Shown piece by piece: positions 26,202 to 33,954 of a stretch of 35,514 nt of DNA. This DNA comes from Dysgonamonadaceae bacterium. GTDB taxonomy: Bacteria > Bacteroidota > Bacteroidia > Bacteroidales > Azobacteroidaceae. Made by a program: the position numbers and the translations under genes. The stretch is from positions 1 through 35,514 of the forward strand of contig JAIRLY010000006.1 of the NCBI GenBank assembly GCA_031259075.1. Direction: 5' to 3'. Below the pieces are notes generated by a model that saw only the letters and a program-made list of their open reading frames with translations, did not search any database and was not told the DNA's origin. Position 1 is the stretch's first letter; every line of letters starts with the position of its first letter.

Positions 26202-27899
26202 TCAGTATTTTATTTTCAACTGAGTCAAAGCGTCTTTTGCAATTGCGTTATCAGGTTCTACTTCCAAAATCTTTTTGAAGTAATCTCCTGCATTGATTTT
26301 ATCGTCCAACAACAAATAATACGATGCTAAATAACGATAAGCTTCTATAATTTCATTGTTTCTTTTTCCATCTTGATTGGCCGCCAGCATCACCTGCAAG
26401 GCTTCTTCGTAATAAGGTTTGGCAGCTCCTTGCATGGCCGAACCTTTCGCTTTTTGTTCTTTAACATCAATAAAGGAATTGAGTCGCGCTCTCCACAGAT
26501 AACCTAAATAAGATTCAGGCGACCGGCTGATTACCTCGCTAAAAGCATTATTCCCCTTTTCAATATAACTCTTGAAAGCAGCATCGTCTATCTCTTTTTG
26601 TTCGGGAGCAACAGGAGTTTCAAGATATTCGGCGTCAATATATTTGGATGCGGCGGAATAATTAGCTTGTCCATAATAAAAATAGTCATATACGACCGGT
26701 GTTGTTTCTACTTCAAAGTATTTTTCATATTGTTGTATTGCGTCGAGGTAATTATGCGCTGTTTCATAAGCATTCGCCAATTCTTTGTAAACTTCCGGTT
26801 TTTTCGGATCCAAAGCAGCTGCTTTCAAAAAAGCGTCAACTGCAATTTCCGCCTGTTTTTCTTTTATTAAAAGGCGTCCATAAGTAATATAGTCTAAATA
26901 AATATGTTTATCAACCGGATTATCCTGAAGAAATTTTGCCATTTCGGCCAGCGCTAATGCATTATTTTCCAACTTAAAATTATTGTATGCCTGTAAACGA
27001 TTCATAACCGGATTGGCCGGATCAATTTTCAATACATAATCAATTTGTGTTAAAGACTTTTCGTACTGATCCGTAAAATATAACAGTTGAGCATATCTTT
27101 CGTGTTGAAGAATAGGCACTCCCGGTATGGAAATAAATTTTTCATACGCTTTTAATGCCTGAATATACATACCGTTGTCGCGATTGATATCACCAATTAA
27201 AGCATAAGCAGGTATATAATCCGGATCAATACGCGTCAACTCGTCCAAATACTTTAATGCTTCGGAAATGTTAATATTTTTATAAACCTGAGCTAATTTT
27301 AAATAAGCGATTTTATCATTTTTTTCAAAAGCAATGGCATTTTCATAGCGGGCGCATGCTTCTCCTATTTTACCCTCTTTCATCAACATATCTCCTTCTA
27401 CCACATATATGCCGGGGTATTTTTTATTTATTTTCCGTGCTTTATCTAACGCTTCTTCTACTTGCGGCTTCAGATCCACATTCATGTAGACTTCTGCTAT
27501 GGTAGTTTGAACAGAAGGATTTTTTTTTGCCAAACCAACGGCTTTTTTAAACAATGAATCTGCCGTTTTAAGTTCTCCTTTTGTTAACGCAAGTTTACCT
27601 TCGCCGATGTAGCCGAAAGGATATTCCGGAGCGCTTTGAATCGCTTTTTCATAATAATATGCAGCCGAATCAATTTGTTGAAATTGATAATAAATTTGCC
27701 CCAGATAATAATAATTTTCAGCTTGTTCTTGGGGAGATTGATTTTGTTGATACAGGAAAAAAAGTTTAGCTGCATTATATAATTCAGCCCTGTAAAGATC
27801 GATTCCTTTCTCGTTACTATTTGCAAACACTCCCGAAATTGGCAAGAAGACCATTATTGCCAAATTTGCTATTTTTTTTATTAATTTCATTTTTTGCAT
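26202..27899 (-). CDS. Exported tetratricopeptide-repeat protein of the TonB cluster
   Basis: The 565-residue product has an N-terminal signal (KLIKKIANLAIMVFLPISGVFA). The rest consists largely of TPR-like helical repeats, for example AENYYYLGQIYYQFQQIDSA, and PEVYKELANAYETAHNYLDAIQQYEKYFEV in the second half. It likely sits in the periplasm and holds proteins together. Its first ATG overlaps the stop of the PstS-like gene (TAATG), which implies coupled translation; a second Met three codons on is an alternative start. In Bacteroidetes this order, after exbB-exbD-exbD-tonB and a PstS-like gene, recurs, so the product probably belongs to the TonB energy-transduction system. The exact role is unknown. 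Confidence 0.85.
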   Translation of the reverse strand: MQKMKLIKKIANLAIMVFLPISGVFANSNEKGIDLYRAELYNAAKLFFLYQQNQSPQEQAENYYYLGQIYYQFQQIDSAAYYYEKAIQSAPEYPFGYIGEGKLALTKGELKTADSLFKKAVGLAKKNPSVQTTIAEVYMNVDLKPQVEEALDKARKINKKYPGIYVVEGDMLMKEGKIGEACARYENAIAFEKNDKIAYLKLAQVYKNINISEALKYLDELTRIDPDYIPAYALIGDINRDNGMYIQALKAYEKFISIPGVPILQHERYAQLLYFTDQYEKSLTQIDYVLKIDPANPVMNRLQAYNNFKLENNALALAEMAKFLQDNPVDKHIYLDYITYGRLLIKEKQAEIAVDAFLKAAALDPKKPEVYKELANAYETAHNYLDAIQQYEKYFEVETTPVVYDYFYYGQANYSAASKYIDAEYLETPVAPEQKEIDDAAFKSYIEKGNNAFSEVISRSPESYLGYLWRARLNSFIDVKEQKAKGSAMQGAAKPYYEEALQVMLAANQDGKRNNEIIEAYRYLASYYLLLDDKINAGDYFKKILEVEPDNAIAKDALTQLKIKY

Positions 27900-28858
27900 T
27901 ATTTTATATTGTTTATTGGATATTCATCTTTTATATTTACCGGTATATTTTGTGGATCGGTAACGGGTAGTAAACCCGATTTTAATATAATTTTTTGTCC
28001 GATTTCATTCGCAAGAAAAATACTTAGTCCGGACGACAATCCGCTTTTTGGATCTGATAATATCACATATAGCGGCCTCCATAAAGGATAATTTTCTTGC
28101 GCTATATCTCCTGCATAAGGAAGATAACTGTTATTTACAGTGGCATGTTCTTCTTTACTTATTCTCAATAAACGAAACCGATTTTGATAAATCAATTGAT
28201 TTTTATCATTTATTGTATTGACGCCGATTAAACCTATACTATTCGGTAACTGTGCCACTCTTTCCATTACTTCCAGATAGTTGTTCAACGCATATAAGTT
28301 AGAAGAAAGCGCTTCGCCTTTGGTAATCGAATCTATACTGTAACGCAATATACCGGATTCTTTATTATCAAATATCACTCGAATAGTTCCTAATGGAGAT
28401 TGAGGATTGAGTTGAGACCACTCGGTAATTTCTCCTGTTAAGATTTTCTTTAAATCCTGCAATCCGATTACAGAATCGGTGTTCGCACGATTTATAATTA
28501 AAGCAATTCCATCAAAAGCAATCAAATATTTTTTTGCTTTCATTGAATGTTTTTTGAGAAGTGATTGTTCTTTCAGATTCAAATCCCGCGTTATTAGAGC
28601 AAAACGCACCGAATCTTCCGTTAATAAACGGATAGCTTCTATTTCGCTGGTATAAATCGGGATAATGGTTGCCTTGGGGTTATGAGCTTCAAACACTCTA
28701 ATTTCGGCATCCATTAATGTTTTAAAATTCGCATCGCAAGCGATTCTTATTAAGCCGGAATAAAGTGTATCATCCCATTTATTATTTACTTCTTTTTTAC
28801 ACGAAATAAAAGAAAATAGAAAAATAGATAATATACTTAAATATACTGTTCGTTTCAT
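27899..28858 (-). CDS. PstS-like substrate-binding lipoprotein
   Basis: The 319-residue product has lipobox FISC (Cys20) and a type II periplasmic binding fold: SGLIRIACDANFKTLM, VRFALITRDL, the GIALIINRAN and LKKILTGEITEWSQLNP blocks, then GILRYSIDSI. The last two match the phosphate-binding PstS family. No pstCAB transporter genes are nearby. Instead it lies between a small membrane protein and the TPR gene in the TonB cluster. It may therefore sense or hold a ligand rather than import phosphate. Start at 28858 gives a full lipoprotein signal. The hairpin at 28884-28924 separates it from the tonB genes. Confidence 0.8.
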   Translation of the reverse strand: MKRTVYLSILSIFLFSFISCKKEVNNKWDDTLYSGLIRIACDANFKTLMDAEIRVFEAHNPKATIIPIYTSEIEAIRLLTEDSVRFALITRDLNLKEQSLLKKHSMKAKKYLIAFDGIALIINRANTDSVIGLQDLKKILTGEITEWSQLNPQSPLGTIRVIFDNKESGILRYSIDSITKGEALSSNLYALNNYLEVMERVAQLPNSIGLIGVNTINDKNQLIYQNRFRLLRISKEEHATVNNSYLPYAGDIAQENYPLWRPLYVILSDPKSGLSSGLSIFLANEIGQKIILKSGLLPVTDPQNIPVNIKDEYPINNIK

Positions 28859-28883
28859 TGCCGTTAAGATATTTCTCTACTGA

Positions 28884-28924
28884 TAAGTCAATGTACCGAA
28901 GAAACATATCGGCACATTGACTTA
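28884..28924. terminator. Strong hairpin between the tonB genes and the PstS-like gene
   Basis: TAAGTCAATGT (28884-28894) and CCGA pair with TCGG and ACATTGACTTA (28914-28924), with one mismatched pair and a 9-base loop. It lies 4 bases past the stop of the 75-residue gene. No long T-run follows on the minus strand, so it may lower rather than end expression of the downstream PstS-like and TPR genes. Confidence 0.55.
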
Positions 28925-28928
28925 CACA

Positions 28929-29156
28929 TTAGCGTATTTTTTTTATTACTCTAAAAATTCTGAATATTCCGTAAATTCCCATTATAACTCCTATTACAGT
29001 TCTTATTCCTTCAAATTGTTCGGCAAATTGAACATGAAACAAGGAAGGAAAAAGGAAAATAACGGCAAAAACCAAATATAAAATAGCCATTACAGCCTCA
29101 AAAATGAACCATCCTAATTTTTGTCCATTGAATTTCTCGGAATTTTCAGTATTCAT
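28929..29156 (-). CDS. Small two-helix inner-membrane protein
   Basis: The 75-residue product has two predicted transmembrane helices (about residues 15-38 and 50-67) and a basic C-terminus (RIFRVIKKIR), which would face the cytoplasm. I do not recognise a named family. It begins 6 bases after the stop of the second tonB gene, so it is in the same operon, and small membrane proteins are commonly seen at this position in Bacteroidetes TonB clusters. It may be an accessory subunit of the ExbB/ExbD/TonB complex; that is inference. Confidence 0.7.
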   Translation of the reverse strand: MNTENSEKFNGQKLGWFIFEAVMAILYLVFAVIFLFPSLFHVQFAEQFEGIRTVIGVIMGIYGIFRIFRVIKKIR

Positions 29157-29162
29157 AAATAT

Positions 29163-29981
29163 TTATTTTTGCAATTTGAACAATATCGGTAATGTATAAT
29201 ACACATATACTTTATTCCCGTTTTGTTTTCCGGGAATCCATTTCGGCATTTTCTTTACCACGCGGACAGCTTCTTTATCACAACTTGGGTCTAAGGGTTT
29301 CACAACTTCTACATTGCTTATCGATCCATCCGTTCCCACAACAAAACCAACTATTACGCGGCCTTCGATACCTTTTTCTATGGCGATAGCCGGATAAATG
29401 ATATTTTCCGCCAGCCATTTCATCAGTTCTTTTTCGCCGCCTGCGGGAGTTGGAGGAACTTCGACAAATTTATGGATAACCGGCTCCGCTGCCGGCTCTC
29501 CGATTATTTCAGTAACAACAGCCGGATCTACGCCGCCAATTAGCACGCCATCCGTTGTTGTATTGGAAATAACGCCTGTTTCCATTGTCAATTCAATTTG
29601 AGTTGCTATCTGTTTTTTTCCATCTATCAAATCGTCCGGTCTAATTACCGGAGGCGTAAATTGAATTGCTTTCTTCACTTCCGGAGAAGGAGGAGGAACA
29701 ACTTTTATTTCCGCTACTGTAGTTTTCTCCTGAATTTCAGGGATAGCGCTCATAACTATTCCAGCATTTTGAACAACCTTTGCCGATTGTTGATGTACCA
29801 CAGAGTTAACTAATCGGGAGAGGCAAATAAACAGCAAACACCCGACTATAACAATCACTAACGCTTTAATATGGCGGTCAGAAGAACTCTCGCGTAATTC
29901 ATAAGCGCCATATTCCTTATTTTTCCCTTCAAAAACAAGGTTCAACCATTCCCTTGACGTTAAATCAATGTCTTTAGTCAT
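29163..29981 (-). CDS. tonB: TonB-family energy transducer, paralog B
   Basis: The 272-residue product has a cytoplasmic start (LTSREWLNLVFEGKNKEYGAYELRE), one transmembrane helix (about 33-53), a Pro-rich periplasmic stretch (VPPPSPEVKKA) and a C-terminal TonB domain (about 185-272: GIEGRVIVGFVVGTDGSI, then VRVVKKMPKWIPGKQNGNKV). TonB couples the proton motive force at ExbB/ExbD to outer-membrane receptors. It is a tandem duplicate of the gene at 30099, with an almost identical C-terminal end. A 117-base gap with a hairpin separates them. Confidence 0.92.
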   Translation of the reverse strand: MTKDIDLTSREWLNLVFEGKNKEYGAYELRESSSDRHIKALVIVIVGCLLFICLSRLVNSVVHQQSAKVVQNAGIVMSAIPEIQEKTTVAEIKVVPPPSPEVKKAIQFTPPVIRPDDLIDGKKQIATQIELTMETGVISNTTTDGVLIGGVDPAVVTEIIGEPAAEPVIHKFVEVPPTPAGGEKELMKWLAENIIYPAIAIEKGIEGRVIVGFVVGTDGSISNVEVVKPLDPSCDKEAVRVVKKMPKWIPGKQNGNKVYVYYTLPILFKLQK

Positions 29982-30067
29982 GACTTTTCATTTTTAATTG
30001 TGATACAAATAATTAATAATTCTCACTGTGTGGTTTTTTCTTACTACCGGATAGTCATTCTCCGAAT

Positions 30068-30089
30068 GGCGGGGAGCACAATCCCCGCC
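30068..30089. terminator. GC-rich hairpin between the two tonB genes
   Basis: GGCGGGGA (30068-30075) pairs exactly with TCCCCGCC (30082-30089) around a 6-base loop. It lies 10 bases past the stop of the upstream tonB gene. No T-run follows on the minus strand. It could stabilise the 3' end of the upstream message or reduce read-through. Confidence 0.5.
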
Positions 30090-30098
30090 ACGATCAAT

Positions 30099-30914
30099 TT
30101 AGTTTTGTAGTTTAAACAGCACCGGTAGCGTGTAATATACATACACCGCATTCCCGTTTTGTTTTCCGGGAATCCATTTCGGCATTTTTTTCACCACGCG
30201 GACAGCTTCTTTGTCGCAACTCGGATCTAAGGAGCGTTGCACTTCCACACTTCCAACCGATCCGTCGGGGCCGACTACGAAACGTAAAATTACACGACCT
30301 TGAATGCCTTGTTCGGCTGCAATTACCGGATAATTAATGTTTTCCGTCAACCATTTCATCAGTTCTCTTTCTCCTCCCGGAAAGGATGGAGGTACTTCTA
30401 CGTGTGAAAAGATTTCCGGTTTTTTTTCTTCTTGAACTACTACTTTGTGATCTTGAAGGTCGGCAATATCTACGCCGCCTTCTTTTACTCCTTCTACGGT
30501 TTTTACAGAAATATCCGCTTTATTATCCGTTAACTCTTGTTGAGTGACCACCTCATTTTTCACTTCTTCATCTCTTTTGATGACCGGAGGAGTGAATTGT
30601 ACGGTTTCTTTTAACAAGGGAGGAGGAGGAACATTTTCTATCTGTTTGATCTGATCTTCTTCCGGAATTTCCTGATTAAATTCAACCATATTGACTTCTT
30701 CGGTCTGTATTATATCAGGCGCTTTGGGGATCACCGAACTGATTACTTTCGGAAGAAATACCAATGCTAACCCCACAACAGCAACAATCAGTAATGCTTT
30801 CAAATGACGATTACCGGATTCTTCACGCAACACATAAGCGCCATAGCGTTTATTTTTACCTTCAAATACCAGGTCTAACCATCTTTGAGCAGTTAAATCA
30901 ATGTCTCTAGCCAT
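30099..30914 (-). CDS. tonB: TonB-family energy transducer, paralog A
   Basis: The 271-residue product has the same layout as its neighbour: LTAQRWLDLVFEGKNKRYGAYVLREE, a transmembrane helix (ALLIVAVVGLALVFLPKVI, about 35-53), an acidic then Pro-containing linker (NVPPPPLLKE), the VEVPPSFPGGERELMKWL motif common in Bacteroidetes TonB, and a TonB C-terminal domain ending VYVYYTLPVLFKLQN. The linker differs most between the paralogs, which suggests different receptor sets or span lengths. It follows exbD by 19 bases and is probably the main TonB of the operon. Confidence 0.92.
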   Translation of the reverse strand: MARDIDLTAQRWLDLVFEGKNKRYGAYVLREESGNRHLKALLIVAVVGLALVFLPKVISSVIPKAPDIIQTEEVNMVEFNQEIPEEDQIKQIENVPPPPLLKETVQFTPPVIKRDEEVKNEVVTQQELTDNKADISVKTVEGVKEGGVDIADLQDHKVVVQEEKKPEIFSHVEVPPSFPGGERELMKWLTENINYPVIAAEQGIQGRVILRFVVGPDGSVGSVEVQRSLDPSCDKEAVRVVKKMPKWIPGKQNGNAVYVYYTLPVLFKLQN

Positions 30915-30933
30915 AATCTTCTTTGTTATTACC

Positions 30934-31638
30934 TTATTTGTTTCCTTGAGCTAACTGTTCAGGGGTAAGATATTTGCCGTCATCTGTTTTTTTATACAGC
31001 AAATACCGGTCTCCATCAGTTATATCTATTACTGCGTAAGCGCCAATGTTGGAAATCAACATTTCGTCCAACACATCCACCAAGTTTTTATAAGTCGAAA
31101 AATCGGTAGGTTTGATCATCACAGTAGGAGGAACAATCCGTGGATTTTCTTTTGCCTTATCATATATTTCTTTCGATTTTTGTCTGAATATCGAATCCGG
31201 AATTTCCTGATTTTGTAATTGCACTTTCAATTCCTGAATTTGTTCATACGTGCCCGCATTCCTTTTTATCAGGTATTCCCTCAGCCCATCCAATTCGTAA
31301 GAAGAAACTTGTAGAAAATTGGGATCGTCATAATGATCTTCTCCCGTTTTTTCGTCTTTGGGCATACCTTCATAATAGTAGAGTTGGTCATCTCCGGCCA
31401 ATAACAAGGTGATAGCTCCGGAAGCTTTTACTTCCTGTTGTTCGTCTTTCTCGACTTTGTCATTGGAAGGCATATTGATATTCATTGTTTGCGGCTTTAA
31501 AAGCGTTGTACAAAACATAAAAAAAGTAATCAACAACATGTTCATGTCCACCATCGGAGTGAAATCAACACGAAGCGTTTGTTTTTTCTGTTTATTTTTT
31601 CCACCCTCGCCGCTTTCCTTAACTTGTACTTCTGACAT
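30934..31638 (-). CDS. exbD: ExbD/TolR-family protein, second copy
   Basis: The 234-residue product has one N-terminal transmembrane helix after a Lys-rich start, with the conserved membrane Asp in VDFTPMVDMNMLLITFFMF (second Asp of the segment, about residue 31). The periplasmic part is much longer than that of E. coli ExbD (141 residues in total), with a helical insert at about 100-150. ExbD forms the proton path with ExbB. It lies between the other exbD (37 bases upstream) and tonB (19 bases downstream). The C-terminal KKTDDGKYLTPEQLAQGNK tail is unusual. Confidence 0.9.
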   Translation of the reverse strand: MSEVQVKESGEGGKNKQKKQTLRVDFTPMVDMNMLLITFFMFCTTLLKPQTMNINMPSNDKVEKDEQQEVKASGAITLLLAGDDQLYYYEGMPKDEKTGEDHYDDPNFLQVSSYELDGLREYLIKRNAGTYEQIQELKVQLQNQEIPDSIFRQKSKEIYDKAKENPRIVPPTVMIKPTDFSTYKNLVDVLDEMLISNIGAYAVIDITDGDRYLLYKKTDDGKYLTPEQLAQGNK

Positions 31639-31675
31639 TTGTTCTTCAGCTTAAAATAAGATTAAACATTTAACT

Positions 31676-32371
31676 TCAATCGCTGGAAGCCGTTTTCAAA
31701 TTTGTAATCAAGAGATAACGATTTTTACGCAATTCCGGAGAACGTAAGTCATCCATCACTTTTTTGACAATCGGATAATTGGTCTGTTTATCTGCTTTGA
31801 TAGCAAGCTGCAATTCCGGGAGATCCGGATTTCCTTTCCTTGCGTCATCTCTGATTTGAGTAGCATATCTTATCCAACGTTTAAATTCATTATCTTTTGA
31901 AATTGTACCGCCTACTGCATCTTTTACTTCGACACTATCCGTAGGTATTCCCACTCTCGGATTGTTTACATCCATCAAATATGCGTCTTGCTTATCGACG
32001 GGTAAATCTAAGAAGGCAGCCATAGAAGCAATCGGAACTCCAAATGATTTCAGTTTTTTGAAATTCTCTTCTTGCTTGGGAGTAAATGTGTAACCATAGT
32101 CGTTACTCACAGCCTTTAATGTTTCCAACACCTGATCTTGCTGATAATCTAAACTCAAGAAAAGTTTACCTTGTTTATCAACCAAGATCGTTATCAAATT
32201 GGCTTCCGGAACTTTGATTTCGGAAACCGAACTTGGCGTTGTTACTTGTATCGGTTCCTTTGAAATAAAAGTAGATGTCAACATAAAGAAAGTAAGCAAA
32301 AGAACAGTTACATCACTCATCGCCGTCATGTCGATAAATGTACTTTGCTTTTTTACTTTTACTTTTGCCAT
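31676..32371 (-). CDS. exbD: ExbD/TolR-family protein, first copy
   Basis: The 231-residue product begins at the ATG at 32371 (MAKVKVKKQSTFIDM). The two codons before it would need a TTG start and are not needed. The membrane segment MTAMSDVTVLLLTFFML contains the conserved Asp. The periplasmic region is long (about 190 residues) and differs from the second ExbD, so the pair may form a heteromer. It follows exbB after an 86-base gap that carries a long AT-rich imperfect stem, and precedes the second exbD by 37 bases. Confidence 0.9.
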   Translation of the reverse strand: MAKVKVKKQSTFIDMTAMSDVTVLLLTFFMLTSTFISKEPIQVTTPSSVSEIKVPEANLITILVDKQGKLFLSLDYQQDQVLETLKAVSNDYGYTFTPKQEENFKKLKSFGVPIASMAAFLDLPVDKQDAYLMDVNNPRVGIPTDSVEVKDAVGGTISKDNEFKRWIRYATQIRDDARKGNPDLPELQLAIKADKQTNYPIVKKVMDDLRSPELRKNRYLLITNLKTASSD

Positions 32372-32396
32372 AATCAATAAATTAATTAGAATAATT

Positions 32397-32457
32397 AAAA
32401 AAATGAAGAAAATGAAGGAAATAGATTTTCATTTCTTTCATTCATTTCATTTTTTCA
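32397..32457. other. AT-rich imperfect inverted repeat between exbB and exbD
   Basis: The GAAGAAAATGAAGG-type arm (from about 32397) pairs over some 24 positions, with a few mismatches, with the TTCATTTCTTTCATTC arm ending near 32456. The stem follows the stop of exbB on one side and precedes exbD on the other. It could protect the exbB message or act as a processing site, giving more ExbB than ExbD. Confidence 0.4.
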
Positions 32458-33276
32458 TTAACTATTGTGTGTTTCAGCATAAGTTTGAGTTAAAGCAAAA
32501 CCCATTTCATCAATAGCATAAGTCATATTGTCGATTTTACCGCTAAAGTAAGAATAGCTGATAATTGCCAACGCTCCGGTTGCAATACCTGTCGCTGTAT
32601 TTACAAGCGCTTCGGAGATACCAACAGAAAGAGCAACAGAGTCAACAGCTCCTGCTTGACCTAAAGCTTGGAACGATTTAATCATACCTAATACCGTTCC
32701 GAACAATCCCATTAGTGTTCCTAAAGTAGAAATAGTAGCAATTATCGGAAGATTTTGTTGCATAGACGGCAGTTGCAATGCAGTTGCCTCTTCGATTTCG
32801 GCTTTAATCTCTTCGATTTTTGCTTCTTTTGGTAAATTTTGATTTTCCATTTCTTTGTATTTCTTCAGTCCGGCATCCACAATTGCAGCTACAGATCCTT
32901 TTTGTTTGGCGCAAAGTCCTTCGGCAGCAGAGATATTCCCTTTTTTCAAATCTGCTTTTACATCATATACAAAGCTTATTAAGTTTCCTTTTCCTTTCGC
33001 TTTTGAAAGAGCAAAATAACGTTCTACACTTAATATTATGACAGTTAACAACAAAGTTAAGATAAGAGGTACAACGAAACCACCCTTAAACATGGTTCCC
33101 AACAAATTATTAGGATGATGTTCCGGATTATTACCTTCAAAATTTGAATTTGCTCCTAAAACAAAATAAAAGAATAGTTCTGCTAAAACGAGAGCAACTA
33201 AAATAACGATAGCAGCCGAAATACCGCGAGATTTTTTACCTTCTCTTTTTTCTACTGTTTGTTTTTTTGTTTCCAT
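32458..33276 (-). CDS. exbB: ExbB/TolQ-family proton channel protein
   Basis: The 272-residue product is the first gene of the minus-strand TonB operon. Transmembrane helices are at about 15-40 (GISAAIVILVALVLAELFFYF), 62-84 (GGFVVPLILTLLLTVIILSVERYFA), about 180-205 (LPIIATISTLGTLMGLFGTVLGM) and about 222-248 (ALVNTATGIATGALAIISYSYFS). The last two are the conserved MotA/TolQ/ExbB core. It has an additional N-terminal helix compared with TolQ. With ExbD it converts proton flow into TonB movement. Confidence 0.93.
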   Translation of the reverse strand: METKKQTVEKREGKKSRGISAAIVILVALVLAELFFYFVLGANSNFEGNNPEHHPNNLLGTMFKGGFVVPLILTLLLTVIILSVERYFALSKAKGKGNLISFVYDVKADLKKGNISAAEGLCAKQKGSVAAIVDAGLKKYKEMENQNLPKEAKIEEIKAEIEEATALQLPSMQQNLPIIATISTLGTLMGLFGTVLGMIKSFQALGQAGAVDSVALSVGISEALVNTATGIATGALAIISYSYFSGKIDNMTYAIDEMGFALTQTYAETHNS

Positions 33277-33356
33277 AAAAAATTGCGTTCTTTTTTTAAA
33301 TTAGATAAATTTTTAATATTAATTATAATTTTCATTTTTTGTACAAAAACGTTCTG

Positions 33357-33364
33357 CAAATATA
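33357..33364 (-). promoter_or_regulatory. Probable -7 box of the exbB-tonB operon
   Basis: The minus strand reads TATATTTG, an exact TAnnTTTG match, about 80 bases before the exbB start at 33276. The -33 region 20 bases upstream is only TA-rich. The stretch 33365-33600 is AT-rich, with no other feature that I can support. Confidence 0.5.
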
Positions 33365-33609
33365 ACGAATTTATAACATTATCATATAAAAAAGAGCACA
33401 TACCGTGTATTTTTACGAAAAGTTAACAAATTCGATTCTCTTTTTTCTCTCAAAAGATATAAAATTTTTCTCAAAGATAAATTATTTCTTCTAACTTATG
33501 CTTCATTTTTCGACTATTTTACTCCTTTTCTATTAAACATATTGTAAAAATCAAGATATATTTATATTTCAAGATAATTGAGAAAAAGGTGTTTTTACTT
33601 CTTTTCAGG

Positions 33610-33822
33610 GCAAAATCATTCGTCGCTTTTTTCAAGTTCGGGGAGGATTATTTCATAAAATATATTATCGGAACAAAAATTAAAAATGAATCGGATACGG
33701 TTAAACAATGGATTTTGAAACATCAAAAACAGGATGGTCTATTTCAAACAAGGTAAACTGTTGAACAGATTACAAAATTTACCGGTTTCTCTGCTGAAGA
33801 AGTGAAAGACATTCGGACTTGA
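33610..33822 (+). pseudogene. Decayed gene fragment with helix-turn-helix-like end
   Basis: One plus-strand frame reads GEDYFIKYIIGTKIKNESDT and KQWILKHQKQDGLFQTR, then a TAA (33754-33756), then TVEQITKFTGFSAEEVKDIR to a TGA at 33820-33822. The VEQITKFTGFSAEEV segment looks like the short helix-turn-helix that ends some Rpn-type transposase/nuclease families. There is no ATG of good context, and the frame is interrupted, so it is likely a remnant. The identification is weak. Confidence 0.3.
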
Positions 33823-33854
33823 GAAAAAGCCCGAATACCTTTTTTTATTTTTTA

Positions 33855-33877
33855 TAGGGTGGAGGGTCTCCACCCTA
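33855..33877. terminator. GC-rich hairpin downstream of the repeat-built surface protein
   Basis: TAGGGTGGAG pairs with CTCCACCCTA around GGT. The stem core is the same as at 15831-15857, and both hairpins have A-rich sequence plus AAAGGT on their minus-strand side. Both lie about 75 bases beyond the stop of a secreted-type gene on the minus strand. Confidence 0.5.
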
Positions 33878-33954
33878 ATGAGTTACGGGTATACGATGCT
33901 TAGCCGCGCAACAATTACATCTCATAGAAGGCTAATACAAGAATGTATGCAAGT

